Of a stretch of 64,000 nt of DNA, positions 35,081-45,997 are shown one piece after another. The notes below the pieces were generated by a model that ran no database searches, was not told the DNA's origin, and was given only the letters and a program-made list of their open reading frames with translations. Source of the DNA: Ceratodon purpureus. Its lineage: Eukaryota; Streptophyta; Bryopsida; Pseudoditrichales; Ditrichaceae. The stretch's first letter is position 1. Each line of letters begins with the position of its first letter. The position numbers and the translations under genes are program-made. The stretch lies in NCBI GenBank assembly GCA_014871385.1, contig CM026421.1, forward strand, positions 14,450,597 to 14,514,596. Direction: 5' to 3'.

Positions 35081-38000
35081 TTAGCTGACGGGGTTGCGGT
35101 TCTCGTCAATATGAAGTATTAACGTGTGCTTGTTTACTGCACCCTTTGGCCCCTGGCCATAGAGGGCTGGCAAGTAGGCTTTGTACGCGGGCATCTGTCT
35201 TGAAACAAAATCTGCCACCTGAAAAACGAAACACAGGTTCCACATAACTTGAGATAAACAGGACTGGAAAAGGTCATTGTAGGTTCATGTGAAGTCAGAA
35301 AGTATCAGGGTTCTTACAAAGAGGATACACTGTGAATGACATTCTGTCTGAAATAGAATTCTAGCATGCTAACGCAGTAGAAATGAAATGTATGCTGCTT
35401 AGATTTCAGCTCGAGATCCTATGATTCAACTGAGCTCTTCTTTGTTAGCTTGAGTTCCTGGCAACAAACAACTCGCGAGAGGCAGAAACGAACACTTCTG
35501 GTTACGGTATTCAATACACAGCAGAGTTTCTTGTATCACTAGAGAAGCCAAAACGACTTTGCTCCAGTTCATTTCCAAGAAGGAAGATCACAGCCCACGT
35601 TGACATCTGGTGTGATATAGTCTGCCAAAGATGTCAAAAAATAGGCATTCCTTAGCATCAGATCACAGAAGAGGCGCACTGGAACTTACCTGCTCGTCTG
35701 TCATTCCTGCCTTTCCATCCGCTCTCATTGCAATCTCCGCCTGGCCAACAAGATACATAAATCAGTCAAGTCTCGATCCTGGAAAATCAAACTGTAAACT
35801 TCTGGAAGAAATAGGGTACTGCAGAGTTCTCTATGTCTACGAATAGCAAAGTATTTTGAATTATAACATCACATTCGACCTCCAATATGATTTACACAAA
35901 CCTAAATGATATAGGATAGAAACGACAATCTCGTGTCTAACCTATATGATTTGCACTCAATCTTGGCATTGCGGTGCCAGAATTGGCACAATTTGAAATC
36001 ATTAAAAAGGAAACCTACCCTCGTGAACGCTGACCTAACCAGTAGGATACAGAGACTCAAAAGTTCTCCCAATACAGCACTTGTTCGAAAAGCTCAAGAG
36101 AGGAGCCGCCTAATTCGGAGAACTAACTTTGAAGTGGCCAACTTACCAGAACGTGGGTACACATCTGTCACCTGTAAACGCCAGCGAAAAACCCAATTCG
36201 GGTCGTCGACTTGGATGACGATCCATGAGTCGATCATTTTGTGCCACGCATCATAATACGCTGCCAACTGCTTGTTCACGGGAACAAGCTGCGCCAACAC
36301 TTCAAGATGAGACCATTTAGATACTCGGAGATAGCCCCTATATAACTTTCAACCGAAAATCGATCACGTCAACCGCAACTTGGAAACGATAAAAGAAAGG
36401 GACATACCTGGGGGTCAACGGCGGTTACCACGGATTCTTTTTGAGGTTCAAACCCAAGCATCCATCCTTCAAATAACACCACCTGTTCAAAGCCCTCTGC
36501 GAGAAATGAAGTGAGCAACCTTCAAGGTGCTCCTTTGTGGTACTTAAAACATTCACCAAGGGACCAAAAACTGACGCCTTCAGTCAGGAAGTGTGAAAAC
36601 CTGAAGATAACAACCGATAGTGACCACAACTAGAACAAAAGCTTCAACTTTCTGACTTCATAGGCTACTCTACGGGAAGCCAATGCTCACAGAAATACGG
36701 ACATCAACAATCTGTCTGCAATTCACACATAGTGTAACATTGAATGCATAAAATAAACCACCGCCTTGTCGTCTGCAAACAGAGTTACATGACACTGCTT
36801 GACACTTCAAAATTCTACAGCAGTACCCTGATAAGACCAAGATGACAAGATGCTGCGACGCTCTTGACAACGAATTTCATATCAGTGCTGTATACTTAAG
36901 TCCGAAACAGACGACATACATACCTTTACTGGACCCTCAATCTTTGACCACTGCGACGGGTCAGCACGGTCCCCTAAACCAGCATTCGCAGACTGCAGCA
37001 TTCACATAGCTGTGTTAGATTGAAGTACAGCTGAACTTATTGAGTGTGTACAACCGCCTCAACTATGACTTCTGCATATCGGCATTGGCATTTACATGAG
37101 CGTTTCATGCCACTGATATAGTTCAGTACCAGAGTGCCGATCATCTCAGCTTGAAGATTGTACTCAACAATCTGGACAAGTAATGCAGCAGTCCAATCAA
37201 GAGTTACAGAGGGATAAATATGAACAAAGGAAGGAATCGAGCCAATAACCTTGTTATAGCGTGGGAGCTTCACTTCTTTCCCTGCAAAATCGCAGAGAAA
37301 TGGCAGTTGATAACCCCCATATAACAAGCAGTTCGGTAATCATGACCTTCTTAGTAGATGCATCACATGCGTCAGACCATATTGAGGTAGCCAAATCTGC
37401 ACAGGCTTCTCCTCTTTATGCTCTCTGCATCATGTTGCATGCTTCGTTATGATACTGGTTCTTCATATTTGTGGCTGAAAAGGTACCCAACAATGGCTTG
37501 CAGAGAACAGTGACCACATGCGCCTATTTGAAAAGACCAGGAGAGACACAAATGCTGTTTAAGAGAGCTAAAAGGTTTGACCCAGATAGGTGGAGGCCAA
37601 CCACTGGTTGTGAGGCACCGCAAAGCCTTTAAGGTCTCCGTTCCAAGCTTCAAATCGTGACTTCCCGCGTTGCTCCGCATCTGATTGCACATGCTCAAAG
37701 ATTTCATCGACGCTGAACATGGAGGCAGATTATATACTGCTAACTTTCGAAACGAGCGTCAAAGTGGGGAAAGTCACGTAATACTGAAACCAGGTTTCAT
37801 TCAAGACTTAATCATCAATGAGAGGCCAAACTAACCTCAAGAAGTTTATTTCCGGGATTGCTTGCTGACAGTTTTTTCTGTACCACATAAGAGGACATAA
37901 AGAATAGCATCAAAATCCATGTGGAAATACTCCTCACAGCACCTCAACACTGTTCTGCCAGGTACAACAGAACACGAAGAACTCTTCGGTAGGAGAATTC

Positions 38001-39932
38001 ATTGAATTGGGTAAGTCAAAGAGCATACCTGTTCGGCTGCAGTGAGGTAGAAATCGTCAATGGAAATAGAGGCAGCTCGACTGTTGAACCCACCACAATC
38101 GCACAAACCCTTCCCAATCTGAATCAAAGCACGTTTTGTAGCCTCACAAAACTTCAAATGTTTTGAAGAAGAGCCTAAACAAGTGGACTAGTGATTCACC
38201 TGCCAAGGGAGTTGAACAGATACTCAAGGGAATAAACGATTGTTGTTTTGCCGCAGCCCTGTGGAGCACTTATGCCGATCTGCCAACATAGCAGGAGACA
38301 AATTACTAATCAGAAGTCGCTCAACGTATAAGCAATGAGATATGGCAAAGCCAACATGAGCTTGGATTCCTCAGATGCCACCGTTAACCATGGTATCAAT
38401 CGTTTCAGTGGTGACCTTTAGAAACACGATGCTCAACTGTCTGGCTAGTTAATCGTGAAACCCTGTTGCCTCTTCCCTAAAATTATACTGAAATCTGTTT
38501 CAAGTAGCTGATGCTATGTCATTCGCAGCGCACAAACTATAAGAACCATTACAAATCAAGCCTCCAACACATTTATGAAAAGATGAGAGTACGAAGTTAT
38601 GTTAATTACCATTAAAGCGGGCACTGGTTCGCCAAGCTTGAATTTCGAAGTATGAGTCTCCAGCTCTCGCTTGCACCATAAAAACACGGGCACGTAGTAA
38701 TGATAGATGCGGACTTTCTCAGATTGAGAAAGTGCAGATTCATCAAACTTCAGTTGCCGTGAGAGCTTGACTCCTAGCGCCAGCCACTCGTCGATCCGCT
38801 GTCCCACCATCTCTGGGGTAAACCCTATCTTCATCAGCAGAGGCCCACTGCACATGTGCAAGCCAAAGATCGGGAGGAAGAGCTGGATGTAAGAGAATGC
38901 GAAGACGTCACAAATTCAATCACATCATCTTCTCATTCTACTCTCATCAAAGAAGCCCGAGCTGTAATCATCCAGCTTGCGTGCTTGTGTTGACATCCTG
39001 GCGCTCAGAGTTTGATCTGTTAGCGAGATCATTCTCTCACGACATCAAGCAACGGAGGTAAAAGGCTCAAACAGTAAGGTTTTACCCTCTCATTTCCATG
39101 GAGGACGAGCGCTGCTCTAAAACTAGCAAGGCGAGCGCTGAATTCTAACCTGGTAACTGCTTCCAATATCCTCTTGCACGTCACACATTGTAAGCAGAAA
39201 TTCCGTGGCGGTTTCATTTCACCAATCCATCTCAAATCAATCCATCTCAAATCGACCCATTCACTCTCCTCCTCACATTAAAACCTTCCCAATTTCCTCG
39301 TCAACCACCATCAGTGCATATTCTCGAAGCTCATCATCGTCATCGTCTCCTTAACTACACTTTGTTCGATGTAACCCAACCATGATCAGCCCCTCTCTCA
39401 CACACACGCGCCCTTACAAGAGAGTGCATAGCAACTAACTAATCACTATTCACTGTTTCATATCACAAATGAATATCCAATGCTATTTCACACTCGAGAA
39501 GAAACAACCCGTTTTGCCAACTCGTCATGCCATCGGCATTCAATCTTCCGCAGTTAAGGACAGATTGTGAAGAAGAGCAAACATATAAGGGATTCTTAAC
39601 CAGGAAGACGGGACAAGGAAATATTACCTGCAAATGAAGTCGCACAAGTTCAGCAAAGGAGAGCCAGGCGGGTTCTGAGGCTCACTCTCAGCCTTGATCC
39701 CCCTTCCTGTTTTCTTCACGACCCCTCCTGCTAATCCCAATTCCCCCACGCACACCTTCATCAGCTCGAAGCCTCTTCTGGGGCCCGGAACGGCCACCAT
39801 TCTCCCCCTCATGGAGCTCTCAAGCCGAACCCCCCTCTTCCCAATTGCGCCCACACTCTGCACTCTGGAAGACGCCACGGGCGTCGCCATGGAGGCCGCA
39901 GCACTCGACCCCAACATGACAGCCTCCTCCAT
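35081..39932 (-). CDS. GLYK: D-glycerate 3-kinase, chloroplastic
   Basis: Phosphorylates D-glycerate to 3-phosphoglycerate with ATP, the last step of the photorespiratory cycle, in the plastid stroma. The product is 425 residues. Exons in coding order are 39628-39932, 38610-38847, 38200-38279, 38029-38080, 37836-37877, 37602-37680, 37250-37281, 36924-36992, 36408-36482, 36172-36288, 35690-35740 and 35081-35218; all junctions keep phase. A basic serine/alanine transit peptide comes first. Then DFICSGPLLMKIGFTPE, the P-loop ISAPQGCGKTT (about 184-194), SISIDDFYLT, NAGSHDLKLGTETL, LPRYNK, VVLFEGWMLGF, AYYDAWHKMIDSW and RWRLQ follow in the order of the plant enzyme. The ending DFVSRQMPAYKAYLPALY and HIDENRNP also matches. 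One exon is only 32 nt. The donor after 37602 is the weak GTTGGC. Confidence 0.94.
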
Positions 39933-41963
39933 TTCTCACAGCCCGTCTCCAACACCAAATCCGAAACGCTATTCCAACATAATTTGATGCGCAGTCTTAA
40001 GAAAAGAGTCGGAACTGTCCCACTCGCCGACTCAGTCCCATGCCGAAGATCCCTCGAATCTCAACGCATGTCATCAACATCCTAATCTCTCACAAAAACT
40101 CAAAGACGAATCAAAAGGTTCACAGATCTACAAACGGAATAATCTTCAGAAGCAGATCATCTTGAGATGAGAGAGAGAGAGAGAGAAGTTGACATGCCTA
40201 ACACACGATATGAAACATGTCCTACGTTCCTCGAATCTCAAAGCAGCCATCAACATGCAGCTCTCAGACAACTCAAAGATGAAGTATAGATTGCATAGAA
40301 CATCGCACAAACAGAGGAAAGCTACGACGAATTAAAATGCCTACTCTGTGATGTGCAGACTCCGATGTATCATGCTGCAGAAGTGAAGAGGCTGATCTAC
40401 ATGGTGTGATGAAGGCTGTGTAATTCAGGCTGTGTGAGGAGAAGGACGTGGGTGTGATGATCTGATATGGTGATGGTGATGGTGCACTGAGCAAAGTGGT
40501 GAAAAAAATTTGCGTTTGAGTTTTTGAGTTTGGAATTTGAGGGAGTGTGGATGGAATGTTGTGGCGACGATGGTGTGAGTGAGATTGACGAGGTTGCGCG
40601 TTGTAACTTCCTTCTGTGATGGTATGTTTCCGTCTTGGTTTATGGTTGGAGCACCGAAACCGTCACTGTGCTCATAGTTGGCATGTGTTTTGAGGTGCTT
40701 GTGTTTTGGAGTTGAAGTGAAGATTATCTCGGAGTCGTGGTGGTTTTAGGTGTGATGGTCATTTTTGTTGCTTCAACCTGGAACGAAACACGTGAAGTAT
40801 GTTGAGGATTGTTAGGGATGCATGTTAACTATGAATTACTGTTGCATAAGGGGTGGTTTGAGCGATCCAACTCTGCATGACAAGGAGCCTCAAACCCGCA
40901 TAAATGGTCAGGATATTTGACAATTTTGTGAGCCAACATATTTAAGTTCAAAAATTAAACAACGTTCCCTACTGTAGAAGTGATTAGAATGTTCTTCTGC
41001 TCTAGTCAGTATTATGAGGATAACAAGTTCATATTTAGTGGTCATCTGTTGGGCTTTAAAAAAAAAAGGTGCTGTACAAGTTAAGAAATCATACCAAAAC
41101 CGTCACCACTAGCCTGATCTGTGTATCAACAATGCATTCTTTCCATCCAGCAATACTGAAAGGGTACTTTCCAACACTACTGCAGTCTCCACAGCGTCAA
41201 CAAAACATTCTAAACCTGCTTCACAATAGACGAACAAAGAGAAATTCTTGAGGATCAATACATTAGATAGAGCTCAATGGAGTTCTTTCCTGAGGAGGTT
41301 GCCCTTGTAATCCTATTAATGATTACCATGTACGCGCTTGCAGCTCAATATACTCTTTCATTACCAGAACCAGAGTTACAAGAGAGGAATCACTGTAAAA
41401 ACCTATTCACAATCCTGCATTGAAATTTGGAGAGATTATGAGCCATTATACAAGACTTACAAGCTCGTCACATAATGCACCAGTCGATTACAATGTCCTG
41501 CTCAAGTCAATATTACAAGTCCAAGTTTATAGTTGGTCGTCTGCTCGGCTTCAAAAGGAATGCACCATGTAAGAACTTCAAAACAGTAGTCTAAAAACAT
41601 ATTGTTTCTCTGAGGATGTTATTCTTCTCTTGTTTAAGAGAATGACCATCCCGCATGCACTTGCAACTCAATGAACACAATCTAACCACCAAAATCAGAT
41701 TGTACAAGTGATCCAACAAAAACTATATAATTATCAGCAATCCTGCATCAAGATTTGAAGTGTAGCTTAATGTGAACCTCATAAGGCTCACAAATTCATA
41801 TGATCATATGAACCCTGCAGCAAGGACTCCTACCGATGCTCAATCTAAGTTTAATCTATTCCTGCAGAAGTGATGGAGGAACATCGCAAAACTAATCAAT
41901 CTGCCAAATATTTGGAACCTTAAGAACATGAACAACTTACTTTGATTTTGCTTTATCAACATG
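39933..41963. other. Upstream region of the glycerate kinase gene
   Basis: Promoter and spacer. A short diverged duplication links 40050-40109 and 40230-40282 (both contain cctcgaatctcaa and catcaacat). A (GA)n run lies at about 40167-40186. No gene is supported. Confidence 0.5.
40980..41790 (+). repeat. Diverged tandem duplication, about 400 bp
   Basis: The block at about 40990-41430 resembles the block at about 41490-41760. Paired landmarks run in the same order: ctgctctagtcagtattat with ctgctcaagtcaatattac, gtcatctgttgggctt with gtcgtctgctcggctt, cgcgcttgcagctcaat with atgcacttgcaactcaat, and caatcctgcattgaaatttg with caatcctgcatcaagatttg. It has no coding potential and is old, judging from the divergence. 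Confidence 0.6.
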
Positions 41964-43020
41964 TTAACTGAGGAGCACACCAATAGAGACGATCACAGCA
42001 GTCCCTCGCAACAAAACACGTCGTGAATCATCATCCACACACAACTCCAGCACGCCACCTCGTTTCGAAGCTTGATACGCCAACAACTTCTTCTTCCCGA
42101 GCTTAGCCGCCCAGAAAGGTGCAAGTGCACAGTGTGCAGTTCCGCAGACGGGGTCTTCAGGGATGCCCAACTGAGGGGCGAAGAAGCGCGAGACGAAGTC
42201 GAAAGGAGACGCTGCAGTCCCTTCCGCCGTGACAATCACCCCTCCGTCCACCCACATTGCGCGATCTCTTGGAAACAGGGCGCCAGCGTCTCGACGTCTG
42301 CCGCGCATGGAAGCTCCAGAATCAGCCGATCCCAGGTAGAGTTATGCGCCGAGATCGCCTTGGAGCTCTTCAGGGTTTGCGGAAAGACGGACGGGGTATC
42401 GATGGAGGCTGGCGACGAGTCCATGAATGGTAAGCTCAGCTCCACTTGACCTTGCCATTCATCATTGCCATCCTCACCCTTGAGCTTGTTCACCTTCAAC
42501 GTGGCTGAGGATGTGTGGAAGTGCCTGGAGCGAGGTTGGACTTGAACATCAGGTAAGCAGACGCTAGGGTTGCGTGCCCGCATAAGTCGACCTCCGCCAT
42601 GGGCGTGAAGAACCGCACATCGAACTCGCTTGCCTACTCTTCTGCTAGAATTCCCGAAGAAACCAATCCAGAACATGTCATGGGCTCAAAGCTGCAAGAT
42701 CAATTGTTGAAGTTTCCTAATGCAACCTTCTGTCCTAAGATTCTCAGGAAGCAAAAATGGCCTTGCGATGTGAACTAGGAGACAAAGAGGATGTGACTAT
42801 GGACGAACAGCTTACAAATTGCGTGCAATTCACCGACAGTTGAGTAGTCATCTGTTGCGTCTTCACCATTACTGGTTCCATTTGCGAAGCTCGATGTCCG
42901 CTTGACTAGGAAAGCCGTCATGGGGGCACTGAACTCCGCGGCGACATTCTGCATCCATTCCTTACAACCTGGCACAAAACTTCTCTCATCAAATTGCGAA
43001 TATTGTATCCGAGCGTTCAT
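41964..43020 (-). pseudogene. Decayed PhzF-family isomerase/epimerase-like gene
   Basis: Three reading frames on the minus strand carry successive parts of a PhzF-fold protein. The 43020-42800 part has EWMQNVAAEFSAPMTAFLVKR. The part near 42627-42530 has VRFFTPMAEVDLCGHATLASA. The part from about 42525 to 42240 has HTSSATLKVNKLKG. The last, 42255-41964, has DFVSRFFAPQLGIPEDPVCG and AYQASKRGGVLELCVD. Frame changes near 42525 and 42250 each behave like a single-base loss. The N-terminal part with the GNPAAV motif and catalytic glutamate is not found. The join between the first two parts has no splice solution free of a stop. The simplest reading is a host gene that has recently lost function; an assembly error is the alternative. 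Confidence 0.7.
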
Positions 43021-43786
43021 AACTCTTCCCAGGAACTAAATTCTCAGCTGAATCCAGAAATTGAACCAGAACTCAAACCCTTCGCCTCACACACTAAAAA
43101 CCAAAACTCAAACTAGGAGCACACAAGTCCATCCCAGCTCCAAATGTTTTAGTTTACAGCTTCTACACCCATGGTTCAAAAGCAATTAAGTTACCTGCTC
43201 CAGCTTAGTTCCAGAATGTTCCAAGCCTAACAGCAAACAGGTTCTCTTAAATGTGCTCCTTATCACCACAACGCTAGAGTTTCCCTCTGTGAGCACCAAT
43301 TTCCTGTAATTTAAGGGCCTCTGGAGGCAAGTTCATGGAATGGAATGGGTTGAAACTTGATGGCCAAGCTGCGATCCAAATTCAACATGTTGTGAGCTTC
43401 TAATTAGCTGCAGCTGAAGAATCATGGCATCCTTCCAACGTCAGCATTCGCAAGTAGTCTGTGGTCACTGGTGACGCATCCATGATTATGCAACAGTGAC
43501 GACGGTATTATGTGAGTGATTGCGACAAGAAATTCTGCGTGATGTACATACCTGAGGTTAGGCATTGTTGACTACACAGACTGGAAATAAATATATTTTA
43601 CATACTCTATCTGCATTGTTAACGAATAATCGCTACTATAGAATCTCGTGGGCTCAACAAGTTTCATGGAATTCAGCAGAGAATCAAATCTTATGGTAGT
43701 TTAAAAAAGAACGGCACTCTCTTTAATTAGTCGAGTACTATGCATAAGTTACATAGGTTGAGCAGGACTACCCTAGGTTGCGTCTG
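43021..43786. other. Spacer between two gene relics
   Basis: No missing N-terminal exon of the PhzF-like relic and no further dehydrogenase exon could be recognised here. Confidence 0.4.
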
Positions 43787-44005
43787 CTAGTCTAATCCTG
43801 AGAAGGCTTCGTGACGTACCTGCTTATGAAGTAGTACAAACTGAATGTCAAAAATCTTCGGAGGGTCACTCTCAGCCATATATGGTTTCTCTTGAAACAC
43901 CGGTACCACATTCGTCAACCCCTCGGCGTGCAATTCTTCCGCAGCTTTCGATCCCAGCTCTTTGTCGCGCGCCGCCAGCACCGCTGTCGAGCCTTCCTGC
44001 GCCAG
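43787..44005 (-). pseudogene. Short-chain dehydrogenase/reductase exon relic
   Basis: A minus-strand segment after a plausible acceptor (tatcag at 44006-44011) encodes LAQEGSTAVLAARDKELG followed by SKAAEELHAEGLTNVVPVFQ. This is the second strand-helix unit of a Rossmann-fold short-chain dehydrogenase. Similarity ends at about 43890, and the frame runs on into unrelated sequence to a stop at 43787. Neither the TGxxxGIG exon upstream nor the YxxxK exon downstream is found within 1 kb. It is best taken as a fragment left by duplication or decay. Confidence 0.5.
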
Positions 44006-44969
44006 CTGATAGTATCACAGTGTAATAGTTGGCAAGATTAATCCTGCATGCTGTTAGCGTAAAATTGCTTTCGGTGTTTCTGCTCTTCATCAGTTGCAGG
44101 AATAACCTGACACTTTTGCCACAAGGGTTAGATAGATGATAGCATTTTAAGGGAATATTGTTATGCGTTCCTATAATTAAGATGCTTAAACAGGCTGATT
44201 ACAGCGCAGTGGAATTTGGAAGCCAACTCTCTAACTTCTTGTTAAAGGGATGAAGGAAGAAGTTGAATAAGTTTGCAAAGCAATTGGATTTGTCCCACTG
44301 AAAATTCTGGAGCATTTAGAACCGGATTGATGTACTACACATTTAGAATCGGATTGATTTAATTTCATTTGAGGATCAGTCAGCATTAATTTTTGCAACA
44401 ACCAACCAGTAGACTCTAGAGTGTACAATTCAAATTTCCAATACTCAGCAAATTGATAATAACCTTAATATTCCATATATGCTCAAAATATTTACACCAT
44501 AAGCACTAGTTCACAGTATGACCCATGTATTTCCTCAAAAAATCTCAAGGTCAGGTTCCTCTCAAGGTCTCGAAGCAGACACATTGAGTGACTTGTGACA
44601 TTGGCTACCTGAGTAGTGCTCCATAACATAAAACAACGTCTGTTGGCTCAACAGCGTTGCATCTGTACCTGCAGTTCATGAATAGTCCAACTAAATCTAC
44701 AGCTAAACCATGTCGCGGCTTAATTACATGGCCCGAAAATTGGTACTGCATGCCGGATGAAGCAGATTCTCTAAACCAACAATTTCCACTTCTAGGTCGA
44801 ATGTAGTAATTTGTCAGTGACCAAAATCACACGGTGTCTGTCTAAGAGCGCCGTGGTAAATAAAATCATGGCTCATTGCAGTGATAGAGTTGTAGCTAGT
44901 TCTGTTCCATGATCAAGGTGAGGTGTTAGATCCTATAGTCATGAGTATATTGATAACAGTGGATGAGGG
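44006..44969. other. Spacer upstream of the dehydrogenase relic
   Basis: Nothing beyond the likely 3'-untranslated region of the VOC gene was seen. There is no glycine-rich Rossmann motif on either strand. Confidence 0.4.
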
Positions 44970-45997
44970 TTAGAAGGCTTTGAGCTGGTCCGGAATCAGC
45001 TTCTGATCAGCTGTGCTTGTTCGACTGATGGGGCGGCTGCTGGGGAGCCCTGACTTGCGGCGGGACAGAGTGCGAACCAGATTGCAGAGCTCAGTTGTGG
45101 CGCCATTCAAGGGCTGCACAGGGAACTTCTCACATGTGCAGATCTCAATCATGAAGCCGTCGGGGTCGTGGAAGAACACTTGTTCGATGACGATGCCGTT
45201 CTCGTCAATGGTGTTCTTCTCGTATTTGATTTCGTGGTCGTGCAAGGCTTGCTCCACTTTCTCGACGGAGTCACTCTGTCCACATCAACAGTTCCACGAT
45301 TATTTATTGAGCCTTCATACAAGAAATCAAATGACGCTAACTGAATGCATTCGAATACGGAACAGTAAACATCCTGTTTGTTCCTGACAAAGTGATGTTC
45401 CTTCAATAAAAAATTCGTGCCAATGATGACATGAAAGTTGCATACCTGAAAGGATAGGTGATCATCACGGGGATTGATGTCTTCTTTCACAGGTGGCAAT
45501 GTCTCTACCTCGGTTTTCTCAGCTTGCAGAAGATGGATACTTATTCCGTAATTGTGAAGCCTGATTTAACCCACACAACATTAGGAGAACGTTGGTTTAT
45601 AGGAGTTCCATAGCGACAGAAATAAAGAATGAAGCACTAGCTAAACTACGTCAGCTCTAGGCCAGAAAAGAGAAGTAATATTGTTTAAGCCTCCTCTACT
45701 AGACTGTTGGCTGGAATTTAAATTATTTCACCGGATATAAGGTGTGAACCGCTGTCAAATATTTCATTGCCGAAACTGGAGTATTTAACAGCAACAATAA
45801 GTGCACAAATTCGAAATGGGCACAAAACAGACTTACCAGGCTCCATCGAAGTCGAAAGATCCGGGTCGTTTGATCGGGATGAACCCCAGGACGTGCTCGT
45901 AAAAGTATGTTGTAGCGTTCACATCTCGACAGACTCGTGAAACGTGGTTCAAAGATTTTAGAGGAAGAGTACGCTTCTCCTTTGGCTTTGTCTCCAT
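44970..45997 (-). CDS. VOC / glyoxalase I-like protein (GLYI4 type)
   Basis: A 193-residue protein of the vicinal oxygen chelate fold. Exons in coding order are 45837-45997, 45446-45560 and 44970-45275, and phases agree. The sequence follows Arabidopsis GLYI4-type proteins: LKSLNHVSRVCRDVNATTYF, VLGFIPIKRPGSFDFDGAW, GISIHLLQAE, NPRDDHLSFQ and QVFFHDPDGFMIEICTCEK. Histidine in LNHVS and glutamate in MIEIC are candidate metal ligands, but this plant group is not proven to have classical glyoxalase I activity. It may act on other stress-related substrates in the cytosol. The ATG before ETKPKEK is preferred. An acceptor at 46037-46038 upstream suggests an intron in the 5' leader. Confidence 0.88.
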
